Positions 19,106-28,800 of a DNA stretch of 34,883 nucleotides are shown here, one piece after another. Position 1 is the stretch's first letter. Each line of letters begins with the position of its first letter. The DNA is taken from NCBI GenBank assembly GCA_030699125.1, contig JAUYKM010000018.1:1-34883 (forward strand), given 5' to 3'. The position numbers and the translations under genes were made by a program. The notes under the pieces were generated by a model. The model searched no databases. It was given only the letters and a program-made list of their open reading frames with translations, and was not told the DNA's origin. The DNA is from Candidatus Daviesbacteria bacterium. GTDB lineage: Bacteria > Patescibacteriota > Microgenomatia > Daviesbacterales > UBA10151.

Positions 19106-19134
19106 AAAAAACCTCCCTCTTGTTTTTCGGGAGG
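19106..19134 (-). terminator. CCTCCC/GGGAGG hairpin + TTTTTT just upstream of the GreA-like ORF
   Basis: RNA sense CCTCCC(19134-19129) GAAAAACAAGA GGGAGG(19117-19112) TTTTTT(19111-19106). Confidence 0.7.
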
Positions 19135-19143
19135 CCAATGTTA

Positions 19144-19172
19144 ATTTTAAGATTTTTGATCCTAAAAGTCAA
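19144..19172 (-). promoter_or_regulatory. putative promoter of GreA-like/fusA unit TTGACT-17-TAAAAT
   Basis: -35 19172-19167, -10 19149-19144. Confidence 0.6.
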
Positions 19173-19396
19173 ATGCTACGCTGAGGAGGAAAAGGATCAG
19201 AATCTGTTGAAGTTTGTTGAGGTTTAGCAAGCACACTTAGTGTATCTTTAGACAAACGGGTCACTATCATTTCTAGTTTCTCCATCGGAATAGGAACTCC
19301 CCCGCTACCTGGGACACCAGTAAGGATTCTCAAAGTTTTTAAAGGTATAATCATCCTGGAATTTCCCAAATTTTTCTCACTTTCAACTCCTGCCAT
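19169..19396 (-). CDS. small hypothetical protein, 75 aa
   Basis: ORF on operon strand between phosphatase and GreA-like gene; no recognised family. Confidence 0.45.
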   Translation of the reverse strand: MAGVESEKNLGNSRMIIPLKTLRILTGVPGSGGVPIPMEKLEMIVTRLSKDTLSVLAKPQQTSTDSDPFPPQRSI

Positions 19397-19431
19397 ATTT
19401 TATTAAATATTATGAATTCTTCCCCCAAAAG

Positions 19432-19962
19432 TCAAATCGTATAGCTCCAACCTGGTTGCCATTTGAAGGGGGTGGAGACCAAGGTTTTTAAATCTATTCC
19501 ATTTATCCAATGTTCTAAACCATATTGAGTGGCTCTGTGTCCAATAATTAGGACATTTATATCACGATCGTGATATTTTTGTCTCAGATCATCTAAGAAT
19601 TCTTTCATTCTTTTAGATGTCTGCTCATAACTTTCTCCATTAGGAAAAGGTTTACTGATATGATCCAATTTTTGTGGCTCTACTTCATCTGATGGATTTC
19701 TGGTTAAATCTCCATAATCACACTCTCTAAGCCTATTATCTTTAACAATTGGAAATTTATTTCCAAAAGCAATTTCTGCGGTTCGATAGGATCTCCTAAA
19801 ATCGGAACAAAAAATGGCATCAAATTCTTGATCTTTGTATCTTGCTCCAAGCTCCTTTGCTTGTTTAATACCAAGAGGAGATAGTTCTACATCAAAATGG
19901 CCGGAAGACAAATGAGCTTCATTATCAAATGTTGTCCCATGAACTTCAAAAACTATTGTCAC
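19432..19962 (-). CDS. histidine phosphatase superfamily (phosphoglycerate mutase-like) protein
   Basis: EVHGTTFDNEAHLSSGHFDVELSPLGIKQAKELG..RLRECDYGDL..IIGHRATQ; GTG start overlaps toxin stop (TAGTG). Confidence 0.8.
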   Translation of the reverse strand: MTIVFEVHGTTFDNEAHLSSGHFDVELSPLGIKQAKELGARYKDQEFDAIFCSDFRRSYRTAEIAFGNKFPIVKDNRLRECDYGDLTRNPSDEVEPQKLDHISKPFPNGESYEQTSKRMKEFLDDLRQKYHDRDINVLIIGHRATQYGLEHWINGIDLKTLVSTPFKWQPGWSYTI

Positions 19963-20213
19963 TATTCTCTGTATACCTCCCTTCTATGCCTAATCCTAAC
20001 AATGATAATCACCCTAGATTTCTTATCAACCGTATATGTGACTCTATAATCTCCTATTCGGATACGATATCCTTTTCCACCTCCCAATTTTTGACTTCCT
20101 TGCCCATAAGGATTGTTCTGTAATAGAGAAATTTTTTGAAAGATCCGTTGTCCTAATTGTCTATCTAATTTAAGAAGTTCTTTTTCAGCTGAAGTTTTAT
20201 AGATTATTTCCAT
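19962..20213 (-). CDS. RelE/ParE-family toxin
   Basis: IIYKTSAEKELLKLDRQLGQRIFQKISLLQNNPYGQGSQKLGGGKGYRIRIGDYRVTYTVDKKSRVIIIVRIRHRREVY. Confidence 0.88.
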   Translation of the reverse strand: MEIIYKTSAEKELLKLDRQLGQRIFQKISLLQNNPYGQGSQKLGGGKGYRIRIGDYRVTYTVDKKSRVIIIVRIRHRREVYRE

Positions 20214-20461
20214 TAAAGCCCAAGCTTTTTGGCAACCTGTTTAGAAGAAACTGTGGATTCTTCTTTACGTTCCTCAATAACTTTTAGGTCTTCTAGATCT
20301 TCTAGTGATTTTTCAAGTATTTCGTAATAATTAGGGTCTACTAAAACTGCAGAAGGTTCAGAACGTTGTATTATGAGTACTGATTTACCTGTAATCTTCA
20401 CTCTCTTAACCACATCAGCAGTATTTTGTTTTAAATCAGTAATAGAAACAGTATTAATCAT
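20213..20461 (-). CDS. Phd/YefM-family antitoxin
   Basis: MINTVSITDLKQNTADVVKRVKITGKSVLIIQRSEPSAVLVDPNYYEILEK; 1-nt overlap with toxin. Confidence 0.85.
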   Translation of the reverse strand: MINTVSITDLKQNTADVVKRVKITGKSVLIIQRSEPSAVLVDPNYYEILEKSLEDLEDLKVIEERKEESTVSSKQVAKKLGL

Positions 20462-20469
20462 ATAAATAC

Positions 20470-20505
20470 ATTATAACATACTCTTAACAATACTTTCAAG
20501 AGTAT
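20470..20505 (-). promoter_or_regulatory. TA promoter TTGAAA-18-TATAAT with perfect 8-bp inverted-repeat operator
   Basis: -10 20475-20470; -35 20499-20494; IR atactctt(20478-20485)/aagagtat(20498-20505). Confidence 0.7.
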
Positions 20506-20592
20506 CTAAAAGACTCTCATGTAGGAGCCATTATATGGACTTTTAATTGTTAATTAAACCGTTCTGAATGTATCGTGGCCTAGATAATGAAA

Positions 20593-21174
20593 TTATTTAC
20601 CAAGCAGATGATCAATTTGATCTGATGCATCTTCAGGTCCATCAAAGAGTGTATGAGTTATATCTTTACCTCCAGTAATTTTACCATGATCATCTACATC
20701 TACTTGAATCAAACTTGTGATACTTGGTAGATATACGTTTCTAATACGTCTAATTAGTGGGTTATCTCCCCCAAACATATACATTGTAATCCATATTGCA
20801 TCTGTGGGTGGTTTTAACATATTACAAAGTTCATCTTGTTCCTGAGCAAGGTAAAAACCATTTGTAACGGATCTAAAAGTATCAAAAAAAGCTGTAAATC
20901 TTTTTTCTTCTTCCTTCTTTTCATATTTAGGTACTGAATATCCAAAAAAATCCGCTACTTGTTTTGCTACAGCTGCAACTCTTAATACCTTATCTAAATC
21001 TTTTTTCCCTAATTGACTTGGATTTAAAAATAAATCGAGATCCTCTGGGGTCGAAGTTACAATTGTTTCTAGTGCAGATTTAACCAATGCTAACTTTTTC
21101 CCATCGTTGAAGAACTTAGACTCTCCATCTATAGGTAACCGTTCAAACCAGTAACTAAACCTGTTTTCTACCAT
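20593..21174 (-). CDS. hypothetical protein, 193 aa
   Basis: Long ORF whose ATG overlaps the 3' end of rpsG; no recognised domain. Confidence 0.7.
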   Translation of the reverse strand: MVENRFSYWFERLPIDGESKFFNDGKKLALVKSALETIVTSTPEDLDLFLNPSQLGKKDLDKVLRVAAVAKQVADFFGYSVPKYEKKEEEKRFTAFFDTFRSVTNGFYLAQEQDELCNMLKPPTDAIWITMYMFGGDNPLIRRIRNVYLPSITSLIQVDVDDHGKITGGKDITHTLFDGPEDASDQIDHLLGK

Positions 21175-21644
21175 CTAAAGTGGGCGAAGGCACGGTTGGC
21201 ATTGGCTACTTTCTGCATATCTTCTTTTTTCTTAACAGCTGATCCGGTATTATTTGAAGCATCAATCAGTTCCTGCGCCAGTTTCTGATCAAAACTGTGG
21301 AACTGATTATTTGATTTCCCCTTGGCTCCACCAATAATCCACCTTAGGGCCAAAGCTTCTTTTCTATCTCCTCTAACCTCTATCGGTACCTGATATGAGG
21401 CACCACCTACCCGGCGGGGTTTTACCTCCATTTTAGGAGAAACATTAGCCATTGCTCTTTCAAAAATAACCAAAGGATCACCTTTGGATTCTGTTTTGAC
21501 GCTATCCAAAGCTTTATAAACCAAGCTTTGAGCAATTGATTTTTTCCCATCCTTCATGATTTTATTGATCAATTTATTAACCAATCTGGAATGATAGATG
21601 GGATCCCCTGTAATAATTCTTTTGGTTACTTTTTTACTCCTCAT
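21168..21644 (-). CDS. rpsG: ribosomal protein uS7 (ORF track start 21761 lies inside rpsL)
   Basis: MRSKKVTKRIITGDPIYHSRLVNKLINKIMKDGKKSIAQ..ANANRAFAHFRW; ATG at 21644 is 10 nt after rpsL stop. Confidence 0.96.
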   Translation of the reverse strand: MRSKKVTKRIITGDPIYHSRLVNKLINKIMKDGKKSIAQSLVYKALDSVKTESKGDPLVIFERAMANVSPKMEVKPRRVGGASYQVPIEVRGDRKEALALRWIIGGAKGKSNNQFHSFDQKLAQELIDASNNTGSAVKKKEDMQKVANANRAFAHFRW

Positions 21645-21654
21645 TTTTATCCTT

Positions 21655-22149
21655 TTAAGCTGCTGGCGCCAAGTCAGACTTGGCTGGCGCTGGTGGTGTT
21701 TCAACTGCGCTCTGTGTAGTTGGGCGAGTAGGAGCAGGGCCTCCTCCAGCCTTAGTGCCATACCTTGATCTTCCTTTTTTCCTGCCTACTACTCCCGCCA
21801 AATCATATTTACCTCTAATTAAATGATACTTAACACCTGGTAAATCTTTTACTCTGCCGCCTCTTACTAAAACTATTCCGTGTTCTGCCAAAGAATGTCC
21901 TTCTCCCTGAATATAGGCTGTCACCTCAGTTCTATTAGACAATCTGACTCTCGCCACTTTGCGAAGAGCAGAATTAGGCTTTTTGGGAGTCATTGTTTTG
22001 ACCAAAGTAACCACTCCCCGCTTTTGCGGATTAAAAAGAGTCTTATATCTTCTATCCTTGGCATTAAAGCTTCGCCTTAAAGCTGTGGCTTTAATTTTTT
22101 TGACCACCTTTTTTCTTCCTTTTCTAATTAATTGACTAACTGTAGGCAT
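21655..22149 (-). CDS. rpsL: ribosomal protein uS12 with Pro/Ala-rich C-terminal tail
   Basis: [62 protein letters not shown]. Confidence 0.97.
   Translation of the reverse strand: MPTVSQLIRKGRKKVVKKIKATALRRSFNAKDRRYKTLFNPQKRGVVTLVKTMTPKKPNSALRKVARVRLSNRTEVTAYIQGEGHSLAEHGIVLVRGGRVKDLPGVKYHLIRGKYDLAGVVGRKKGRSRYGTKAGGGPAPTRPTTQSAVETPPAPAKSDLAPAA
21668..21684. repeat. perfect palindrome GCCAAGTC-A-GACTTGGC inside the rpsL tail
   Basis: Read directly. Confidence 0.85.
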
Positions 22150-22152
22150 AAT

Positions 22153-25100
22153 TTAACTCTCTATCTTCACTCTCTCTGGATCCGTTGGGATCAAACGACC
22201 AATTATAACATTTTCTTTTAAGCCTAACAATTTATCAACTTTGCCGGAAATAGCCGCATCTGCCAAAATGGTGGTAGTTTCCTGAAATGAAGCAGCAGAA
22301 AGCGGTGAATCTGTTAAAAGAGATGCTCTGGTAATACCCAAAATGACCATCTCGGCTGTGGCTGGCTCACCACCTGATGCTAAAACTCTTAAGTTCTCTT
22401 CCTCAAATTTAATTTGATCAATTACCTCTCCAGGTAAAAGATTGGTATCTCCCTGTGTTTCTACTCTCACCTTATCTGACATTTTTCTAACAATCACTTC
22501 AAAATGTTTCTCATTAATAGGTACACCCTGAGATTCATAAACAAACCTCACCTCATCTACTATATATCTTTGGGCTGCTTTAATACCCTGGATCCTCAAA
22601 ATTTCTTTAACATCAGAATGCCCGGAAGCAAGAATTGTCCCTGCTCCAATCAACTGCCCTTCTTCTACTAAGATTTGCGAGGCTGCAGGAATGATATATT
22701 CTCTTTCTTCATGTGGTTTTTGGGTAGTTTTCACGATCACTTTAATTCCCATTTCTCCTTCTTCTATACTAACCTTTCCGGCAATTTCCGACATGGGAGC
22801 TACAATCTTAGGGGTGCGAGCCTCAAATAATTCTTCCACTCTGGGTAGACCTTGGGTAATATCCAATCCAACTATTCCTCCGGTATGAAAAGTTCTCATA
22901 GTAAGCTGTGTACCTGGTTCACCAATAGCTTGAGCAGCCACCACCCCCACCGGTGTTCCTTGTTTTACCTTTTGACGGGTGGTCAAATCATATCCATAAC
23001 AACTACTGCATAAGCCAAAACGAGCCTCACAAGTTAAGGGTGATCTCACCTTCACAGAAGTTACTCCTGCTTTCAAAATAACTTCAATGATGTCTTCTAT
23101 TAAGAATTCTCCTTGTTTACTGATTATTTTTCTGGTTTTAGGATCAGTAATATTTTCCAAAACTAGTCGCCCCAGCATTTTTTCCCGCGCTGTAGTAAAA
23201 CTGATACCGGCTATATCAAATTCCAAACCCTCTTTTGTATTACAATCGTCCATCCTGATAAGCACATCGTGGGCCACATCCACCAGTCTTCTGGTCAAAT
23301 ATCCTGCATCGGCAGTTTTCAGAGCTTTATCAGCCACCCCTTTTCTGGCACCCCGGGCAGAGGTAAAATATTCAAAAACAGATAAGCCTTGGCGGTAGTT
23401 TGACTTAGTAGGCAACTCCACGATTTTTCCGGTTGGATCTGTTGATAAACCTCTCATGGCAGAAAGCTGTTTAGCTTGATCCCTAGACCCTCTAGCACCT
23501 GCTTCAACCATCATTCTGATAGGGTTAGTAACCTCCAGATACTCCCAGGTGGCATTAGCTAAATCTTCTGTAGTTTTAATCCAGACCATTTGGGAAAGTT
23601 GTACTTTTTCTTGTGGAGTAATCAATCCTTTGGCTAAATTAGCCTCAATTTTTTCCACTTCTTTTTCTGCTTCGGCCAAATATTCATCCTTATTGGGCAA
23701 AATCTTGGCATCAAAAAGAGAAATAGAATTACTTGCCATGGTAGCACCCCAAAAACCTACTGATTTAATATTATCAATAAGATCAGTTACCTCTTCTTTA
23801 GTCTGGGAAGAAGTAGCGTTAAGCAAAATATCCCTGATAGTTATACCTTTGATAGGGCTATTAATAAATCTCATCTGAGGTGGTAAAACCTGATTGAAGA
23901 TGATTCTACCTACAGAAGTTTCAATATTTTCACCATTAAACCTTAGTCCAATTTTTTGCTTTAATTTAATCTTACCTAATTGATAGGACAAAATTGCTTC
24001 CTCGTAAGAAGTGAAAAATTTCACCTCTTTACTCTCTTCATCACTGATAACAGTTAGATAATAACACCCCAAAGCCATTTCCCTATTAGGCACAGTGATT
24101 GGCTGGGCATTGGCCGGACCAAAAATATTTTCCCGGGCCATCATCAGTCTGATTGCTTCTTCCTGTGCTTTGGCAGATAAAGGAACATGAACAGCCATCT
24201 GATCCCCATCAAAGTCAGCATTAAATCCTGCGCAAATACAGGGATGAATCTGAATGGCATTTCCGTCTACCAAAACCGGGAAGAAAGCCTGAATACCTAA
24301 TCTGTGCAAAGTTGGTGCCCTATTAATCAATATGGGGTGTCCGGTAACTATTTCCTCCAAGATATCCCACACTTCATTGGGACGAGTTTCCAAGACATTT
24401 TTAGCCCCCTTAACATTGGCAGCCAAACCTCTGGCAATCACCTCTCGCAATACGAAAGGCTTAAACATCTCCAAAGCCATTTCTTTTGGTAAGCCCACTT
24501 GATCCAGCTTTAATTTAGGACCTACCACAATCACTGATCTACCTGAGTAATCAACTCTTTTTCCTAAAAGATTTTGTCGGAAACGTCCCTGTTTTCCTCT
24601 TAACATATCCGAGAGGGATCGCAACATATGTGAGGCTGGACCACCACGCCTTGAGGTACGGCCTGATGAATCGATCAAAGCATCAACCGCCTCCTGCAGC
24701 ATCCTTTTTTCATTGCGTAAAATTATTTCCGGTGCACCCAGATGAATCAGTCTGTTAAGTCTGTTGTTTCTATTGATCACTCGTCTGTATAAATCATTCA
24801 AATCAGATGTGGCAAATCTGCCTCCAGGAAGTTGCACCATGGGGCGAAGATCTGGAGGAAGGACCGGCAAAATCCTTACCACCATCCAAGAAGGCATAAT
24901 ATCAGCTGATCTCATTCCCTCTACCACCCTTAATCTTTTGGTGGCTTTAATATGTTTTTGTCCAGTTGTTTTTCTGACCTCTTCCCGCAGTAAGGCAGCC
25001 AATTTATCTAAATCTATTTTTTCCAAGACTTCCAAAAGTGCATCTGCCCCCATCCCCACTTTAATAAAATCAGCCACAGAGTATTCCTCAAGCTTAGAAT

Positions 25101-25839
25101 ATTCATCTTCTGACAATAACTTTTGAGGCGTCATTCCTTTAACCATATCAGAGATGGTTTTAAAAATACTTTCCACCTGTCCCTGTTCCACAACCAAGTT
25201 ATCTCTTAATTTTTGAATTTCGTGCCTATTCTTAAGCTCCAGCTCCTGTGATTCCAATTCAAATTTTTCTTTGTCAATCTTTTTCTTAAGCTCTGCTAAA
25301 TCTTTTTTAAGCTGCAACTCTAATCCCTTAATTGCTTTATCCAGATTCTTTTTTAGCTCCTCCAGTCTAACTTGCAGTTCTTTATCCAATTTTTCCAAGG
25401 CTTGAGCCTTTTGAGAAGAATCAACATCTACCACCAAATATGAGGCAAAATAGATAACCGCTTCCAAATTCTTGGGGGAGATATCTAAAACTAAAGATAG
25501 CTTGGAAGGAGCTCCTTTCACAAACCAGTTATGAGCAACTGGAGCAGCCAAAGAAATATGCCCCATTCTCTCACGTCTGACCTTAGATTGAGTGACCTCC
25601 ACCCCACATTTATCACAAATTACTCCCCGATAACGGATTCTTTTATATTTGCCGCAATAACATTCATAATCTTTGGTGGGGCCAAATATATTCTCTGAGA
25701 ATAGACCATCTTTTTCAGATTTTAAGGTTCGGTAATTAATAGTTTCTGGTTTGGTAACCTCACCAAATGACCAGCTCCTGATTTGTTCAGGTGAGGCCAA
25801 AGTTAATCTTAATGCTTCAAAATCTAGTAAATCGTTCAT
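22153..25839 (-). CDS. rpoC: RNA polymerase beta' subunit
   Basis: CYCGKYKRIRYRGVICDKCGVEV; NADFDGDQMAVHVPLS; ATGA overlap with rpoB. Confidence 0.98.
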   Translation of the reverse strand: MNDLLDFEALRLTLASPEQIRSWSFGEVTKPETINYRTLKSEKDGLFSENIFGPTKDYECYCGKYKRIRYRGVICDKCGVEVTQSKVRRERMGHISLAAPVAHNWFVKGAPSKLSLVLDISPKNLEAVIYFASYLVVDVDSSQKAQALEKLDKELQVRLEELKKNLDKAIKGLELQLKKDLAELKKKIDKEKFELESQELELKNRHEIQKLRDNLVVEQGQVESIFKTISDMVKGMTPQKLLSEDEYSKLEEYSVADFIKVGMGADALLEVLEKIDLDKLAALLREEVRKTTGQKHIKATKRLRVVEGMRSADIMPSWMVVRILPVLPPDLRPMVQLPGGRFATSDLNDLYRRVINRNNRLNRLIHLGAPEIILRNEKRMLQEAVDALIDSSGRTSRRGGPASHMLRSLSDMLRGKQGRFRQNLLGKRVDYSGRSVIVVGPKLKLDQVGLPKEMALEMFKPFVLREVIARGLAANVKGAKNVLETRPNEVWDILEEIVTGHPILINRAPTLHRLGIQAFFPVLVDGNAIQIHPCICAGFNADFDGDQMAVHVPLSAKAQEEAIRLMMARENIFGPANAQPITVPNREMALGCYYLTVISDEESKEVKFFTSYEEAILSYQLGKIKLKQKIGLRFNGENIETSVGRIIFNQVLPPQMRFINSPIKGITIRDILLNATSSQTKEEVTDLIDNIKSVGFWGATMASNSISLFDAKILPNKDEYLAEAEKEVEKIEANLAKGLITPQEKVQLSQMVWIKTTEDLANATWEYLEVTNPIRMMVEAGARGSRDQAKQLSAMRGLSTDPTGKIVELPTKSNYRQGLSVFEYFTSARGARKGVADKALKTADAGYLTRRLVDVAHDVLIRMDDCNTKEGLEFDIAGISFTTAREKMLGRLVLENITDPKTRKIISKQGEFLIEDIIEVILKAGVTSVKVRSPLTCEARFGLCSSCYGYDLTTRQKVKQGTPVGVVAAQAIGEPGTQLTMRTFHTGGIVGLDITQGLPRVEELFEARTPKIVAPMSEIAGKVSIEEGEMGIKVIVKTTQKPHEEREYIIPAASQILVEEGQLIGAGTILASGHSDVKEILRIQGIKAAQRYIVDEVRFVYESQGVPINEKHFEVIVRKMSDKVRVETQGDTNLLPGEVIDQIKFEEENLRVLASGGEPATAEMVILGITRASLLTDSPLSAASFQETTTILADAAISGKVDKLLGLKENVIIGRLIPTDPERVKIES

Positions 25840-28800
25840 CCTTTTTTCTCCTCTGTCATCTCTGTATTTACTATCTCAAAAGGGCTTGATTCTGCTGCGA
25901 GTTCTTGATCAGAAGCCTGCTGTTTCATCTCCAAGACTTCTTCCATTTGAGCAACTTCGGCAGCTACAGCAGGTTTTTCTTCCACCTCAGGAGCCTGGAT
26001 AATTTTGGCTCCCACAGTATCTACTGAAATAGATAAAGCTTGCAATTCTTTGACTAGAACCTTAAATGATTCCGGGATTAGAGCCTGAGGAATATCAATT
26101 CCCTTAACTATAGCTTCAAAAGCCTTGGCTCGTCCTACTACATCATCTGATTTGATAGTTAACATCTCCTGTAGAATATGTGCAGCCCCATATGCTTCCA
26201 AAGCCCAAACTTCCATTTCTCCCAATCTTTGACCTCCCATTTGAGCTTTACCACCCAAAGGCTGTTGGGTAACCAAAGAATAGGGTCCGGTGGAACGGGC
26301 ATGAATTTTTTCTTCCACCATATGAATCAATTTCAAAATATAATTTTTACCAACCACCACCGGATTATCAAAAGGTTGACCGGTTCTTCCGTCAATTAAC
26401 TTCATTTTCCCGGAAGTAGGTAAGTTGGCTTTTTTCAATTCTTGAATGAGAATATCCTCCGGTATTTTTTCAAAAACTGGAGTGGCGATTTTATAATTTA
26501 GTTGTGAGGCCGCCCAACCCCAGTGAGTTTCCAAAAGCTGACCTAAATTCATTCTGGATAAAACTGACAGGGGTGAAATGATAATGTCAATGGGAGTGCC
26601 ATCTTCTAGATGGGGCATATCTGAGGCAGGCACAATCTTGGAGATAACTCCTTTATTTCCGTGTCTTCCTGCCAGTTTATCTCCTTCTGTGACCTTTCTC
26701 ATCTGGGCTACTTTAACTTTAATCCTCATTAAAGTACCGGTATCTAGTTCATCTCCTTCATCTCTTGATAGAATCTGTACTCCGATCACTATACCTCTTT
26801 CTCCGTGTGGTACTCTTAAAGAAGTATCTCTGACTTCCTTGGCTTTTTCTCCAAAGATGGCTCGAAGCAGTCTTTCCTCAGCTGTCAATTCCGTTTCACC
26901 TTTGGGTTGGACTTTTCCCACTAAAATATCATTGGGACTCACTTCTGCTCCAATTCTGATAATCCCCCGCTCATCCAAATTAGCTAAGGCATCCTCAGAA
27001 ACATTGGGGATATCCCGGGTTAGCTCCTCAGGGCCCAGCTTGGTTTCCACCATATCCACTTCGTACTCTTCAATATGGATGGAGGTTAAAACATCATCTT
27101 TGACCAGTCTGTCTGATATGACAATGGCATCCTCATACCCTAATCCTTCAAAACTCATATAAGCAATTAAAAGATTGCTGCCTAAAGCCAGTTCTCCGTT
27201 TTGGGTGGCTGCCCCATCAATCAATAGTTCTCCTTTTTTGACTTTTTGTCCCAGGGAAACTACTGGTTTTTGGGAATAACAAGTACCTTGCGGAGAGTGG
27301 ATAAATTTTTTAATTTCATATTCAAATTGTTTTCCCCGGGAAGATAGAATGAGTTTTTGAGCATCAACAAAGCTAATGGTACCGTCCTCCGAAGCTCTCA
27401 CCACCCTACCCATATTATCTGCCACAACCCGCTCCATCCCTGTACCCACTATAGGGGCTTGCGGTAAAAGCAATGGAACGGCCTGACATTGCATTTGGGT
27501 TCCCATCAAAGCTCTGTTAGCATCATCATTACTTAAAAAGGGAATAAGGGAGGCGGAAGTACCAAAAATCTGTTGCGGAGAAATATCAATCAAAGTTACA
27601 TTTTTAGATAATCCTTCAAAAAAATTCCCTTTATGTCGAGTGGGCACCCGGTCATCTATAATATATCCCTTTTCATCAATGTTTACTGTGGCCTCAGTAA
27701 TATAATATTGCTCTTCATCATCTGCACTAAGGTAGCGGAGCTCATTAGTAACCTTAGGTTTATTTCTTTCCAAAATTACCTTTCTATAAGGTGTCTCCAA
27801 AAATCCGTACTCATTAATCCGGGCATAAAGGGCCAGATATGTTACCAAACCAATATTTTGACCCTCTGGTGAACGAATGGGATCAATTCGACCGTATTGA
27901 GAGTGATTGATGTCACGAACGGAAAAAGAAGCCCGGTCGCGGGTAATACCACCTGCTCCCATCACGGTTAATCTCCTTAAATGGTCCAGCTCAGATAGAG
28001 GATTGACCTGATCTAAAATAGAAGAGAGTTGGGATGAGCGGAAAAACTCATTAATGGCGGCAATAACCGGTTTGGCATTGATCATTCCACCTGGAGTTAC
28101 TCCCTGATCTACCGCTGCCAGACTCATTCTTTCCTTAATAATTCTTTCTAACCTTAAAACTCCAATTCTGAAAGCATTTTGCTCCACCAGCTCACCTGCA
28201 CACCTAACCCGTCTGTTGCTTAAATGATCAATATCATCCACATTGCCTTCACCGTTAGTGAGACGGATTAAATATTTGACTGCAGCTACAATATCATCTT
28301 TTGTTAAAATCCAGTTGTCGGCCTCATTAGGCAGATTTAGACCTAATCTTTTATTAATCTTGAATCTGCCAACTTTGGTCAAATTATAACGTCTGCTGTT
28401 AAAAAACATCCCTTCCAAAAGTGCTTTGGCATTATCTAACACAATGGGATCCCCCGGTCTCATCTTTCGAAAAATCTCAATTAAAGCCTCCTCTGAGGTT
28501 TCAGTAGGATCTTTGGTGAGCGTTACATCGATAAGCTTGGTTTCACCAGTATCTACATCGGAAAAAAGCTTAACTATCTCCTCAGTTTCAGAAAAACCAA
28601 TCGCCCTAAAAAAAGTGGTGGCAGCAAATTTTCTTCTTCTGTCTATTTTGGCTGTTAATACACCAGTTCTGGAAACAGAAAATTCCAGCCAAGAACCACG
28701 ATATGGTCTGATCTCTGCAGAATATAATCTTTTACCGGTGATGGGATCCTCAATAGCCGAAAAAAATACGCCCGGTGAGCGTACTAGTTGGTTGATGATG

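Noticed and set aside
19100-19138. TTG start at 19138 for the GreA-like ORF (MASRKTRGRFFES..)
   Set aside because: These codons coincide with the CCTCCC/GGGAGG hairpin and U-tract; ATG 19099 is a better start.
21645-21761. N-terminal extension of S7 in the ORF track ([23 protein letters not shown]..)
   Set aside because: It is the rpsL tail read in another frame; ATG at 21644 gives a canonical S7.
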